Positions 20,014 to 32,391 of a stretch of DNA of 64,000 nt are shown piece after piece. Numbering within the stretch: the stretch's first letter is position 1; each line of letters begins with the position of its first letter. The DNA lies in contig JAIQDT010001132.1 of NCBI GenBank assembly GCA_021521415.1, forward strand, positions 372,001-436,000, given 5' to 3'. Below the pieces are notes generated by a model. The model did not search any database, had not been told where the DNA came from, and saw only the letters and a program-made list of their open reading frames with translations. Source of the stretch: Bidens hawaiensis. Its lineage: Eukaryota > Streptophyta > Magnoliopsida > Asterales > Asteraceae. The translations under genes were made by a program, and so were the position numbers.

Positions 20014-22940
20014 TTATCCAGAAAGGAGGTTTACTGTTTTTCTTATTTCTAGATCTAACATCCATTTCACTGGCAGTACTGTCAGGTTGATCATTTCTTG
20101 TTCTTGAGCTTGGTTTAGATCTGGAACGGAATTGATTAAATTGACTATTCGTTTCTCTTTGCATTCTATGCCAGTTCTTGCAATGCCTTGCAAGGTGAGA
20201 CAGGTTACCACACACATAAAGGAGTCTTTTTCTTGTTATCACTCTAGAATCTATGAGAATTATAATGCATGGGCTGTGGTGAATAATGTGATGCTTGGAA
20301 CGGAACAAACAAGTTGTCAGATCTATAACCCCGATCATCATCAACATTTGAATAGAAATAGTTGACATGATCTTGTGGATAATAACCATAGTAGTTATTA
20401 TCAAACTGATTATAGACTTGAGGTTGATAATATTGATTAGTTGATTGATAAAAATTGTTTATATGAGGTCGAATGTATTTACTTGATGTACTTGCTTTTT
20501 CATTTTTAAAACAATTTTCATTTTCTTTAATTTCTTCAACCTTACAATCACTTGATGAACAACTAGGTATGTTTGTATTCACATATACCTTTTATTGCAC
20601 ATTTCTATTGTAAACAATCTCATCAAAAACAGTTTCACAATCACTATCAGAAGTGGAAACATCATTTTCATTCTCAACATTAGGAGCAGTGCCAACATGA
20701 ACACTCTCACAAGTTACAAGATTGTTCAAAATGTTTTTAGAAGAATTATTATTACAGACCGGGTTAACAACAGATGTTTTAAGATTCACATGCGAATCAA
20801 AAAGTGAATTTAAAATCGTTTGATCTCCACAACCCTGATTTGTTTCCACCCAATCACTTTAGTCTACACAACCTGAAAAAGAAGATGAACTACCATTAGG
20901 ATTTACTGAAAAACTACTGGATCAACTGTCTTGGGAACAACGGGAACAAATGTCTTTGACTTTGGCACATGACCAATGCCATAGAACATTTCATCCTCAG
21001 GTGGGGAATTAACGCTAAAGTAAGAAAGGCTAGTATAGTTATTATTAAAAGGATGTGGAACTGCAGTACTATCATAGCCTATTATTTTATTCATCATTAT
21101 TCTTAACCCCATCTGTGCCCCAATTATTTTATTCAGCTTCTTAGAGGCTAACTCAAAGTTTTCAATGGTAATTTTTCTTTGGGCTAAATCTAGTTCTAAC
21201 TCAACAATCTTAGCATTTAACTCAATAATTTTACTAAGTGTAGCCATGTCATCGCCATGAGTTTTAATCCTAGTAGCATAAATCTTCTCAGCCCTTTTAA
21301 GTTCATCATTTTGACATATAATGCTATGAATTTGATCTGAAATTTTAGCATTATGATTTCTATAGTGTAGGACCTTATCAATACAAGCTTGTGTGCAAAG
21401 TTTGTGTACCTTGGGAATAAGCGAGGCAGGTGCATGTATTCCATCAGCAGTGCTTGATGAGGTGCTAGCTTGATCAGTGAAAGCCATTCCAGCAAAGGTC
21501 AGAGGATTCTTCAGTTCCACAAATTGATCATCTACCCAATCTAGTTGGGTTGATTCAGCAGTTCTTGTGATCATGGCCTTTGAGCTCGACTCGAAGTTAC
21601 CATTGTCTAGGGACTCTTGACTTCGAGGAGTAGTTGGGAACGTGCCTCTTGTCTGATCTTTTAGCACCTTCATTATCAGATATCTCGGTGATCTTGATGC
21701 CATACACAGCCATCGGTGGATTTGTGCATTCTCGGGCAAAGTGACCAGGTTTGTTGCAGTTGTAGCATCTCAGCTTGTCCTTCTCAAACCCGATGTTCTT
21801 CCCATCAGCATCCTTGAAGTTGTTCTTCCCATACTTCTTCATAAAGTTAGTAGCTCTGTGAACAACCATGGCCATCTAGTACTTGATGTCCATTTTCTTG
21901 AGATCTTTCTTGTTAATCTCGGGAAGATCTCATTGCTCAAAGGAGGGAGGAAGCAACTTTCCTTGCAGTAACTCCTCATGGCTTGCCATAAAGGCATGAA
22001 ACAGTGCCAAGTTGGAGTCATCAGGTGAGATGGTTTGAGGAGCAGAGTAAGATGGAGTGCTGGTTGATGCTTTGATCCCATGAGCCTTTAAGGCTTGTGC
22101 AACGGCTTTGTCAACAGCATTCTGAAAGGAACTGTAGCTTGAGCTTGATGAAGCTTGAGGTACTGCAGTAGTCCTGAAGGATGAACTTGCATTGGGAGCA
22201 ACAATATGAGATTGGCTTATGAATGCCGTGCTTACGCCTGATCCAGTAGTCATATCGGCTTTGGAGAGGGAACTAATATGATTACCCATTCTTAGTTTTT
22301 CATCCATTTCAAAAGTATTGATAATGGAGGTCAGGTCAGCAAGACTGGTAATATGAAGATTGGTAGTTCTCTTGATTGTTATAACACTGATGTTCCAGGA
22401 GTAAGGAAGAGAGTTGAGTAGCTTGTCATTGATCTCAATTTGATTATATTCAATGCTAGCTATAATTTCTCCTTAAACATAGTTAAACATGTTGAACTCT
22501 CCCTTCAACATCCCTATTATGCTATTTCTCATTTCCAAATTACTTTCAAACTTGTTAACTAGTGCATCCCAAAGATTCTTGGCTATGATGTAGTCCCTCA
22601 AGGTTAGTGCAATTCCATGCGAGAGACATACACTCAGGACACCAAAGGCTCTGTTGTCTTCATTGAACAACCTTCTGTCATTTTCATCATAATCAATCAC
22701 TTGCTTTGGAACATCACCAGTAGGAGTTGGAGATGTGGGAATATGAGGACCTTGCTCGAACGGTCTAATGAGGTTGTAGTCAATGATTTTAAGGTAGTTC
22801 TTAAATCTCCACTTGAATTCATCAAAGTCATTATCCCAACTCATTAGTTTAGGTGGTGTTGTAGTGGTTCCGGCCTTGTTTTAAAACATCACACAACTTC
22901 TTACGGCTTCGTTACTCATCTCAGAACTTTGGTTGGCCAT
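20014..22940 (-). pseudogene. gag of the Copia element, with two zinc knuckles
   Basis: The start codon is at 22940 (MANQSSEMSNEAV), with an in-frame TAA soon after (about 22883), then FKWRFKNYLKIIDYNL, NRAFGVLSVCLSHGIAL, KNLWDALVNKFES and GMLKGEFNMFNYV of a UBN2-type capsid. A first zinc knuckle CYNCNKPGHFAREC (CX2CX4HX4C) lies near 21770. A Leu/Glu-rich coiled coil lies near 21150. A second knuckle (YVCGNLSHLARHC) near 20220 has lost its first Cys, which is present in the related copy at 48580. Several frameshifts are present. Confidence 0.85.
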
Positions 22941-23674
22941 CTCTCAACAACTTTAAGATCAAACACACTTGAAACAAAATTTTGCTCAACACACAAGTAC
23001 AAACTATTTGAATGGGTATTCAAATGTAAAGTTATTTAAGACAAGGTATTCGAATTGAACAAGTAGCTTCTGAAAACTGGTTAAGTATAAATTGTTCGAA
23101 TGGTTTGGTATTCGAATCAAGGAATTCAATCAAGCAATATTGTATTTGAATCGAATGAGGTTAGATTCGAATGTATTCAGAACTTGATTAGATTTCAAAT
23201 TATATTCGAATCGAATGGTGATTCGATTCGAATAGTTGCTTGATTCGAATATGCTAACTTGATTCGATTAGATTATCCTTGAGTTTAATCGGATTACAAA
23301 TTCTTGATTCGATTCGAATGAAGATTCGATTCGAATGAGCTGGGAAAGTACATAATGTACTTTCCTTCTACCCTTTCCAAGAATATCTCTTTTGATGAAT
23401 GTCACTTCTTTCAACCTTTGACCATTTATGGATCTTACACAGGTCCCAATATAATCACCCTTTCAAACACCAAATCTTGAAGATTAAACACCACTTTATC
23501 CCATGATTCATAAACTTTTAACACAAACTTTTGAATCTTGAAAGCTTAAACACACTTTTCTTGAACTTTTGAAGACTTTTCTTGTACTTTATGAACCCAG
23601 ACCCACAAGAACTCTTGAAAACCTGTCTTTCTTCAAGGTTGTGACCCAAGATCTACAACTAGTAGAGCCCGAAA
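22941..23674 (-). other. 5-prime leader of the Copia element
   Basis: Non-coding region between primer site and gag. Positions 23048-23340 are packed with TTCGAAT/ATTCGAAT palindromes (TTCGATTCGAATG and similar). The same family's plus-strand copy has a TTTGAATACAATTG array at the same relative place. Confidence 0.7.
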
Positions 23675-23688
23675 GCTCTGATACCAAT

Positions 23689-24055
23689 TGTAGGTACCTT
23701 GACCGGATCTAACAACACTCTAACTATCACTAGTAATCTTGGATCAACCTTAACACTAGTTGGTGGAAACAACTAGTTAGGACCGAGATCTCAGATATTG
23801 TTTGTTGCCGAGAACAAAGGGAGAGAAAAAGAGTGTTTGTAGATAAATTTTTCCAAAAAGTTGGTTGTGTATGAGATACACACCATATATAGTGTGTGTA
23901 ATCTCATGCACACTATTCATTCATAATCGGCCCATTGGGCTTTAAGTACACTAGCCTAAGGCCCAAACATACAAAACATGATGTTTAACAACATAAACAT
24001 ACATAAATGAAACAAACCGCAAATACAAAAGACTTAAACAGAATAGAGCCTAACA
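23689..24055 (-). repeat. 5-prime LTR of the big Copia element (family B2), primer site alongside
   Basis: The plus strand runs TGTAGGTACC to GAGCCTAACA. The minus-strand primer site ATTGGTATCAGAGC is at 23688-23675. LTR length matches the partner at 5198-5551, with scattered substitutions and indels. Confidence 0.85.
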
Positions 24056-26155
24056 AGTGGTGGTTGAATTCCGGTGATGGTGAGGCATGGCGGTGGTGGT
24101 TGAATTCCAGCGATGGTTGGCCAGAGTTGCCGGAAATGTGGTGGCCACCCTTCTCTAGAGTTTTAGGGTTTTGGTATAGTGGTTGAAATGTTAAAACGAA
24201 AGAATGGTTATAAAACGGTTTATAGCTAGGATTTATCGATGGGTAAAAAGTGTAAAAAGTGGGTATCACATATAGGAACTCGTTAAAATGTTTAACGTTT
24301 AACTGTCCAGTAGATATATAATAAGTTATCTCGTTAACAAAAATACGAACCAAAGTATTTTTGTATTCCATACTACTAATAAGTGTGATTAGATATTTTT
24401 GTCAATTAGTTAATTATATCACCGTAGCATACGACATATTCGAACTGACGTTTTATATATAAACGTCGCTTCTCTCATATTTATTTTAAACTAGTGTTTT
24501 GGATTTGTTAATTGAAAGAATCATAAATGCAAAATAGAAAAAATATATAATTGAGTGATGATTGCTGGAGATGTTTGAGGAGAGTTTTGACTACACTAGT
24601 TTTTTGCAAAACTAAAGCTAAGATGACTGGACGCCACCTGATATAAAATGACCCTATGTGCAAAGTTTTGACTACAAATGGTCTTATTGATTGTTATAAG
24701 TAAATAAATGTTTACTTACTTTATGTAATTACTAGTTTGAGATACGTGTAATACACGAGGTTTTTCAATGAAAGGTTAAAATTGAAGAATATTAAACAAC
24801 TAGAATAGATAATTAAACTATAAATGATTATTAGTGAAATAACGTTTCGCATTACATTTTAAAGAGAGAAACAAATGCTACAAATATAAGTCACAAATAA
24901 GTAACTAGAGTCAATATCTCTATATCTATACTATATATAATAAATAACTCATAAGCAAATTAAGATACTCAATTTTTAAATAATTTACAACATTCGAAAC
25001 ATGAATTAAAACATTAACTAGGGACAAAAATGTCATTGTTACATTAAATCTCACGTGCATTTATAGTTTCTTCCAAATAATTTCAAATTTAATCCTTAAA
25101 GTTACAACATTAGTCATTAATCTTTTACGTATATATTATTTTATTTTCACTTTTAACCCAACTATCCCACGATTTTTAACGATCATAACGTTTGCATACG
25201 TTAATATTTTTTAAAAATAAATAACATCATAAAAACGAGCATTTTATTATCTTTAATTTGAGTATGATATTGCTACAGTTTTCGAAGTAAAAAGAAAATT
25301 AAGCAAAAGTGTTTGCGGTTTGGTTTGATGGTTTTAAGTTAAACCATAAGCCAACTTTACACACTTTTTGTCATCGAAAACCGAAACTGAACTGTTTAAA
25401 ATTAAAACCCAACTAAGCCAAACCATTACCAACGATTAGGTTTCGTTATAGTTTGTTTTTCAATAAAAAAATTGAGTTTAAAACTTAAAATAAGAATTAT
25501 TAATTTGTATATATCTTCACTTAAACTAAGCACCAACTAAAACATTATTAAGAGAATCATACTATAAACAAAGAAAACCTTTGTCACACAAATAATAAAC
25601 CTTATTAGAATAAATAAAATACGAAATCATAACAAGAACAAAGATTATAAAATTAAAACATGTTGGAAAATGGGCTAAATTAAAGTTGTAACAGACGAGT
25701 TTGCTTGTATTAAATAAAACTTTGTTTAACTATAATTTAACTATGTCTAATATATATTATAAAATATATCTAATACTAAATAAGTAAATAATTAACATTT
25801 CAATATTTACGGCCAGCTCCGGTTTAAACAGGGAAACCAAACTGATGAACGGTCTCACAATTTCAAACGGAACAATGAATATCCATAAATTTGTTACATA
25901 ATTATCAAAGTATGTGTTTCCCGCTGCATCGCGCGGACACTCTTCTAGTTTTATATAAATTAGTTGCAACTCAATAGTTCATAGACTAGACTTGAATTTG
26001 CCACGTTAATTTGACTAGCAATTTTTGGATTTAAATGGTCCACCCAAGTGAAATTGTTTTTTAGATTGTTTTATCTGTATTTGAAGCCAAAGTATACTTC
26101 AATCTTTGCATAATTTGATCGATCTGAACCTGCTAACTTTCCTTCTTTTTTCAAG
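24056..26155 (+). other. Intron 1 of NLR copy 1, right part
   Basis: AT-rich intronic sequence with no ORF worth calling. Positions 24056-24140 repeat GGTGGTTGAATTCC twice. Two Helitron-like ends are suspected: minus strand CTCGTGTATTACACG...CTAGT (24760-24731) and plus strand CCCGCTGCATCGCGCGGACACTCTTCTAGT (about 25920-25949). The acceptor for exon 2 is TTTTTCAAG|A at 26155. Confidence 0.5.
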
Positions 26156-27275
26156 ATATGAAAAGGACTTTATTGCAAAAATTGTGGAAAAAGTTTATCA
26201 TCAAGTAGGCTCAGAAATGTGCAGTATTCCTACTGATCTAACCGGAATAGATACTAGAGCTGAACCTATTATTTCCTGATTGAGATTTGATCAGCCTGAT
26301 CATCCAGTTCTAGCAATTTGCGGTATGGGAGGAGGAGGCAAGACAACACTTGCAGAACACATTTATTACTCAAACAAGAAATACTTTGAAAGCTGCAGTT
26401 TACTTAAAGATATTCATGGTGATTTGCTTAGTGTGCAGAATCAGCTTCTCAGGGATATTTCCGGAAATAGTAATATGGTGATATCAAATGTTAATGAGGG
26501 AGCATTTCGGCTTCAGAAGGCAATACAAATGAATAAAATGCTAATAGTTGTTGATGACATTGATGACAAAGACAAATTAAGCACTTTATTTGGATCAAAG
26601 TTGTACCCTACACAAAGCAAGATCATTGTAACAACAAGGATTCAAAACATAGATGCATGGTTTGGGTCCATCTCTTGTGGGTGTCATGTGTACGATATTG
26701 AATTGTTAAATGATCATGAATCATTAGAGCTCCTAAGTTGGCATGCTTTTGGATCGAATAATCCTGTTGAAGGTTTTGAGAAGCTTACAGTAGAGCTAGC
26801 ACAATATTGTGAAGGAAATCCGCTAGCTCTTAAAGTATTGGGTTCGTCTTTACCTGTTAGGGCTCAAGATCAGTTGGCAAGAAATAGCATGATTCAAGTA
26901 TGGAGAAGTAGGATGGATTCATTGAATTCCTTAAAAGGAGATCTTGATAATAAAATCAAATGTGTACTACGGAAGAGTTTTGAATCCCTGCCATGTGAGA
27001 GTCATAAACAGTTGTTTCTCCATTTTGCTTGTTTGTTTGTTGATGAAGATTCAAACGAAGTGGAAATGACACTTGAGAAAGATTGGCATGCCAAATACGG
27101 AATCACAACCCTCATTAACAGATGCCTTGTTACCAAATCAGGTCGAAAACTGGCAATGCATAATCTCCTTCAAGATATGGCAAGTAAGATTGTTCTTGAA
27201 GAATCCAAAGTACCGGCAAAACGTAGTAGAATCTGGCTTAGTGATGAAGCCTATTCTTTGTTGAAGAAAGGAGAT
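26156..27275 (+). pseudogene. Exon 2 of NLR copy 1, NB-ARC domain (one nonsense codon)
   Basis: After the AG at 26154-26155 it reads YEKDFIAKIVEKVYHQVG, DLTGIDTRAEPIIS, stop (TGA 26277-26279), then LRFDQPDHPVLAI and P-loop GMGGGGKTT, kinase-2 MLIVVDDIDD, RNBS-B KIIVTTRIQN, GLPL-type GNPLALKVLG, and MHN in place of MHD (LAMHNLLQDM). The P-loop has GGGGKTT where copy 2 has GGSGKTT; Gly-Lys-Thr is kept. The Met just downstream of the nonsense codon (26280 frame) is not a natural start. Confidence 0.9.
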
Positions 27276-27375
27276 GTAAGATAGTTCCCGTGTTATCTTT
27301 AAACTCACTTTCCATTTCACAACCTATTACTTAAAGAAGCGTTCTCTATTAAAGTCTTTCTTTTTTTTTCATTAG

Positions 27376-27441
27376 GGTTCAGAGACAATTGAAGGTCTAT
27401 TAGTTCAATTGGGAAAGGTGGAGCAAGACGTCACATCAGAA
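27376..27441 (+). pseudogene. Exon 3 of NLR copy 1 (22 codons)
   Basis: ATTAG|GGTTCAGAG to GAA|GTAAGT; reads GSETIEGLLVQLGKVEQD, in phase on both sides and the same length as exon 3 of copy 2. It is the NB-ARC to LRR connector typical of TNLs. Confidence 0.8.
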
Positions 27442-27780
27442 GTAAGTCAATTATATATATATACACACGATGGTTTAGTATTTAGCAAGATTACAATGAT
27501 TTTCTCAATAATAATTGTCATACATTAATAAGGGCATACTATTTTGGCATTGCCTGTTTGCAACTGTGATCTATTCTAACCTCATCTAACTGAAAAAAAA
27601 GGTAGAATGAAATAGTGTTTGGTAGCAAAAATGGAAAGTATTTGGCTAACTCTTTTTTAATTGTACTCTTCATTCTGTTGTTCAACTTTTAACACCGTTA
27701 ACTCTAGATATGTGAAAGTGTCAGTTTACTTCAACTTTTAACACCTTTAACTTTAGATATGACTCATGCTAAATTTGCAG

Positions 27781-28748
27781 GCATTTAAAACAAGTTCACT
27801 TATAAAGATGAAGAACCTAAAATTCCTACAACTCGAGTATGTGAAACTCACTGGGACCTATGAGAATTTTCCAGAATTAAGATGGCTTAGATGGCATGGA
27901 TGTAATCTGAAAACAATACCTCGAGGAGCATTAACAAGCTGCTTGGTGGCTTTACACATGACTCATGGATATTTGGAAGAGTTTGACCCGCCCATGGTAT
28001 AAGGGATTTAATCTTTTGTTTATCAGTTTACCTTCTATCTTGTTGGTTTTAAACATTCTTCAGCTGAATGTACAATGATAAATTCAACTTGTTATACTTG
28101 GAACAGGATCTTAGTTCTCTCAAGATTCTAGATCTTTCTCACTGTGGCAATCTTGTTAGCGTGTGCAATCTCAATCGACTCCCTGAACTTGAGAGGTTGT
28201 TCCTCCGTAATTGTTTTAGTTTGACTCATGTATGTAAAACCATAGAAAACCTCAAGAATATTTCCTACTTGAACTTGGCCGGCTGCACTAAACTATGGAA
28301 GTCAAATCCGATATTTATTTCTGGGGGAATTCCCGAACAGCCTTTGTTTTCCTTACCCCAATCATTATCGATGTTGAATTTAGTTGGCCATTCATTTGAT
28401 AGGTTGCCAAGTCACATTGACCTTAAAATGATTTGGTCACTTGCGTTGACAGATTGTTCAAACCTCAAGTCTCTCCCATGTCTCCCAAATACACTTGAAG
28501 TGTTGTTCGTAGATTGGTGTTCATCACTGGAAAAAATAACATTCCAATCAGGTCGGTTTACACTGCAGGTTTTTAATTACGAAGGTTGTTTCAAATTGTG
28601 TGAGATTCAAGGACTCTTTAAGTTAGTGTCCATAGAAAAACTTGATGAAGCAGATCTAGGACATCTGCAATGGATTAAAGCGTATCAACATTATAAGGTG
28701 GACCTGGTTGGTGATGTCATTACTAAAGGAAAAACTTTTAACATCCAG
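27781..28748 (+). pseudogene. Exons 4 and 5 of NLR copy 1, LRR domain
   Basis: Exon 4 is 27781-27996 (KMKNLKFLQLEYVKL, FPELRWLRWHGCNLKTIP) and exon 5 is 28107-28748 (LSSLKILDLSHCGNLVSV, LPELERLFLRNCFSLTHV, LKNISYLNLAGCTKL). It forms a short solenoid of roughly eight repeats. The donor at 28749 is followed by a CT microsatellite. This part is fully open, including LGHLQWIKAYQ, where copy 2 has a stop. Confidence 0.85.
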
Positions 28749-29222
28749 GTTCTCTCTCTCTCTCTCTCAAATTACATAATTTTGTGTATTGGTTCTTCCA
28801 GGAAGTAACAATATATTGTAATTGAATTGAGTAAGAATGGATAAGAATTGATCACAAGCTGATGTAATGTTAATTATAATAATCATAGGTGCCTGTTCTG
28901 AGTTATTACATGGTAATGTTAATAGTAATGATACACAACTATAAATACAAGATGAAACGGTGCAACTGTTCTTGGTAAACGTCTCATGAACAGATGCGAC
29001 GCTTAAACCTAATGAAACTGTAACCGGGCTTTTTTAATAACACTATGTCCAGTTACTAACATTTGACACAAAACATATGCTTTTAAACAAGCTTAACCCA
29101 TTACAAATACATAAAAAAATAGTCTTGGCCCATTAAACAAATAACATAACATACGCAGTACACTGATTTTAATGGTGACAAGATCAGGAGATTAAACATC
29201 CAATATTTTGTGTGTAATATAG

Positions 29223-29810
29223 ATATTGTACGAATATGGCATAAGGAGAACCTTTCTGCAAGGCATAACGGATCAAAGCATGGCGACACATGAGTATACG
29301 TCAACATCAAATCACTTATCCTTCCGTGTTCCTCTGCAACCAAAGAAGAATAGAATCCAAGGATTATATGTAACCTTCTTATACGAATCATTAGGTGAGG
29401 ATGGAAATATTGAGTCGCCTCCTCTGTTCGCCAGAATCTGTAACATAAGCAAGGGTGTTATCTGGGTATACAATCCTGTGGTGTATTGTAAACCCCGAGT
29501 TGATGAAGATGCTATATGGTTAAGTTATTGGCAATTGGCAACACATTAGACGTTGGTGACGAAGTTTATGCAACTATTATTTACAAGAATGGAACAATAG
29601 CAACAAGTGGGTTTGGTGTGAGCCTTGTGTATATGGACACTGGTGCTGTAGAGAAAGAAGAAGAAAAAAGTGAAATGATGAAAAGTGAACAAGTGATTGG
29701 AGGAGATCTGTCTTTATTCCAGGTCAAAGGAGGGTTTTATCTTTGTCGCCGTGATTTCTTCGAGTCGATGATCCCTGCTTCGTTTTTTGGTGACAACATT
29801 GAGATTACAG
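29223..29810 (+). pseudogene. Exon 6 of NLR copy 1, C-JID-like post-LRR domain with frameshift
   Basis: Reads YEYGIRRTFLQGITDQS, LSFRVPLQPKKNRIQGLYV, WVYNPVVYCKP, then a 1-bp deletion relative to copy 2 (TTGGCAATTGGCAACACATTAG against TTGGCCAATCGGAGACTTATT-A) shifts the frame at about 29540. The rest (DVGDEVYATIIYKNG, EQVIGGDLSLFQVKGGFYL) is intact in the next frame. The domain resembles the C-terminal jelly-roll/Ig-like domain of TNLs, which contacts effectors in known cases. Confidence 0.8.
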
Positions 29811-29882
29811 GTTTGTTGAATTGATTGTGGATTTTTATGGTTGATATTAAGCTGCAGATAATGATATCACATATTGCCATAG

Positions 29883-30651
29883 ATTCAAGAAGATGGAGAG
29901 CACACAGTCAGTTTCCAGGAAACTATGAGGAGCTGAATGATACACGAAATCCTAATCGTGATGTATGTATGCGTACACCTTTATTTTTGTTGTTATCCCC
30001 GTACTTTTTCTGATGCAAACAATGCTTATAATGTTAAATCCCTTGGAAAATTGTTTATACATGTTGGCATCAAATGAATAATAATCAAGGCTAAACACAA
30101 AATTGAGGAAGGCTATCAATATTGATTTGATTAAAATTGATATGCGTACATAGAATGAAAGCATTCCTTGTATAGAGAGTTTAACAACGAATCTAATCAT
30201 AAAACTAGGACTTCAACACCTTAATACACCTGTATATCCGTTTCTTTGTGTTTTTTATTTCATTTTCACTTTTAGTTGGTTCTTATTATTCTTTGCTGCT
30301 TGATCCTATTTTTATCAGAAGGTCAAAATAACGTTGGGGTTGAGCTTTAATAGTGAAAGTCAAACAACCAAGATTGAGAAGGCAGTGTCTAGTGTTGAGG
30401 GTGTTGAATCTGTTTTCACTCACAAAGAAGTAGGAAGACTAATTGTTTACGGACGTGTTGAACCTTCCGCAGTGATGAAGTGTGTGAGGGAATATGAGAA
30501 GATGGTTCAGGTTTTATCCTACGAAACTTTACCAACTCAGGAATTAAAGAACGGAAATGGATTAGAAGGTAAAATAGACGTCGAGTCAGACGATGAATTC
30601 TTTGATTTCCCAGAACCTCTGTTTGACGATGAATCACAGTTGGTGGTTTAG
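29883..30651 (+). pseudogene. Exons 7 and 8 of NLR copy 1, linker and HMA-like domain with acidic tail
   Basis: Exon 7 (29883-29962) reads DSRRWRAHSQFPGNYEELND. Exon 8 (30319-30651) starts KVKITLGLSFNSESQTTK and has the HMA pattern: beta strand, helix IEKAVSSVEGVESV, strand pair around GRLIVYGRVEP, helix AVMKCVREYEKM, strand VQVLSY. The MxCxxC metal loop is replaced by NSESQTT. An acidic tail of about 35 residues follows (ESDDEFFDFPEP) before TAG at 30649. Exon 8 itself is open; its phase matches copy 2. Confidence 0.75.
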
Positions 30652-32391
30652 GTAAAGAGAAACCCTTTTGAAGGCTTGTAAATGAATCTTTGATTATTTT
30701 TATTTGCAGAGTATATACCGCTGGTGATTTTAAAATGGTTGTAAATTCGCTAGCTTGGTTACCATTTATAGTTATTATATTGTTGTTATTTTAAGTATTT
30801 TAATACATTTTATAAAACAACACGTTTTAACCTGAACCTATTTTGGCTAAACGATCTAAAAATGACAGTTCGACTATATATTAGATTTAAAACTAATCTT
30901 CCCAATCTGATTATATACAAATAACAACTAAAAAACCACAAAATTTGTTCGTTTCAATTCCAAAACTAGAAAACGAGCTCAAAGTTATATGAATTTCAAC
31001 ACTTTTGAAATTGTACAACAGGCATTCAAAGTCTATAGTATAAATACGTAATCTAATTCAATTACCATTCAATCGGAAACTCCATCTTCACTATAGCATT
31101 TGTTGCATCAATTGTTTCACCACAAAAGCCAATCCTTAACACAAATAAACGCCTCAACAGCATCCGCCTGCAACAAACAACGGCACGTAACCGTGACCAC
31201 CATCCTCTGTTTTCATATGCCCACAAAACAGACCCGGCCCGCCATTTGCGTGTTTCACGTAAGCAGGGAGCAGAAGTGTCGCATATTCAAGGAAAAACTG
31301 ATGGATTCCCTCATGTTACTATATAAATATAGTAAGTGTCGTCGTCCTCGTAAATCTTTGTGAAACTAAATTCTACTAGCATATTGCGATCCCGCTAATA
31401 CTGGATCCTTGTTAGAAGGGGGAAATATGTAAAAATTCCTACTATAACCTTCCAACAAACTGAAAGTTGAAACTTACCTGATGGCGTTTATATGACATGT
31501 CTCCACACCCAGCCCTACCCACGCATTTTACACTGATCAAACATATCAGCGAGAACATAATCGATCAGTCAGCAAGAACATTAGCTTTGAATTGTATATA
31601 ACGGCGTATGTTAGATTTACGGAACTGAACTGATCTCTAATATGCTAATAAAAAACCAAATACCATAACAAAAAAGCAAACACCTAACTCTCAGCCTACG
31701 CAAACGCAAAATAAGTTGCAAATTGAAGACCATTATTGTTTCTAATATTAAATGGCTGTCCTTGTTGGATCAGGCCCCACTCTAAACACACAACACACTC
31801 ACGTATATGAAAGATAAATGAAGGAAAAGAATGGCTACTGTGTATTCAATGAAAAGTGGGTACTCAAGAAAATAAAAGAGCTACTCCTATTTATAACAAA
31901 ACTAAGAAACATAAAACACATGCAAAAATCAAATATTCTACTCCTTTATTTTCGGCCACTAGCTGCAAACGTGATCCCATAAACTCGGTCAAACTTGACC
32001 ACTTCTCCAACTTGCAGCTTCTTTTAAAACATGGGGAAAATCCCTTTAAAATGTGCAACCGATTATGAACCCGTGACTCGATAACCATCAAGATTAACCC
32101 AACAGTCCTCTATATATCTAAAATGATTTGAACTGTTTTTAAATCAGTGGCCCAACTCCTCCATCTGTATTATGTCCCCACCTGTATAATTTTCAATATT
32201 TTTTGTGTGACATTATTGCTTTTTGGTCTTTGTTAGTGGTTGAATCATATAACCCCACAGTTTCGAAGAAAATCTGAAGCAACTATTTTATCTAATTACG
32301 TAATTGTCCTTGGATATTTTGAGAAGACTTTTAGGTGGTTTTATAGTCTTCTGAATTCTTCCTTTCACAAGCTTTAATTCAACTAAATTCA
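30652..32391. other. Intergenic region between the two NLR copies
   Basis: AT-rich, no recognisable coding region; short ORFs at 31100-31363 and 31856-32068 have no family features. It must hold the terminator of copy 1 and the promoter of copy 2. A TTGACC (W-box core) occurs at about 31995, about 400 bp upstream of the copy 2 start codon; no TATA box can be assigned with confidence. Confidence 0.5.

Larger units (their letters stand above)
5198..24055 (-). mobile_element. 18.9-kb Copia-type LTR retrotransposon with accessory ORF, itself nested with two insertions
   Basis: Minus-strand order: 5-prime LTR 24055-23689, primer site 23688-23675, AT-rich leader, gag, protease, integrase, reverse transcriptase, RNase H, long spacer, accessory ORF, PPT 5563-5552, 3-prime LTR 5551-5198. 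Protease before integrase before RT is the Copia order. The element is large even after removing the 2.8-kb nested insert at 13294-16061. The LTRs are alike but not identical, with indels and substitutions throughout, so it is not young. The 5-bp flanks (GCAAG left, AGTGG right) do not match, so the ends may come from recombination or deletion. Lineage might be SIRE/Maximus-like because of the extra ORF after pol; this is unproven. Confidence 0.8.
4496..30651 (+). pseudogene. TIR-NBS-LRR resistance gene copy 1, degenerate, with C-terminal HMA-like exon
   Basis: An intracellular immune receptor of the TNL class by domain order. Exons inferred by splice sites and by comparison with copy 2: 4496-4962, 26156-27275, 27376-27441, 27781-27996, 28107-28748, 29223-29810, 29883-29962, 30319-30651. 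All introns start GT and end AG, and phases match copy 2. Three lesions are seen: TAA at codon 8 (4517-4519; copy 2 has CCA), TGA at 26277-26279 (copy 2 has TGG, Trp), and a 1-bp deletion near 29535-29550 shown by alignment to copy 2. Intron 1 is about 21 kb because an 18.9-kb retrotransposon lies in it; the same intron in copy 2 is 121 bp. It cannot make a full receptor as read. Fragments could still be expressed. Confidence 0.85.

Noticed and set aside
26280..27284. Stand-alone NB-ARC gene starting just after the TGA
   Set aside because: Its first residues continue the NBS exon in frame with sequence before the TGA, the acceptor and donor match copy 2, and its end runs past a good splice donor. 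It is an exon of copy 1.
31100..31363. Possible small gene between the NLR copies
   Set aside because: Low complexity, no motif, no splice or homology support.
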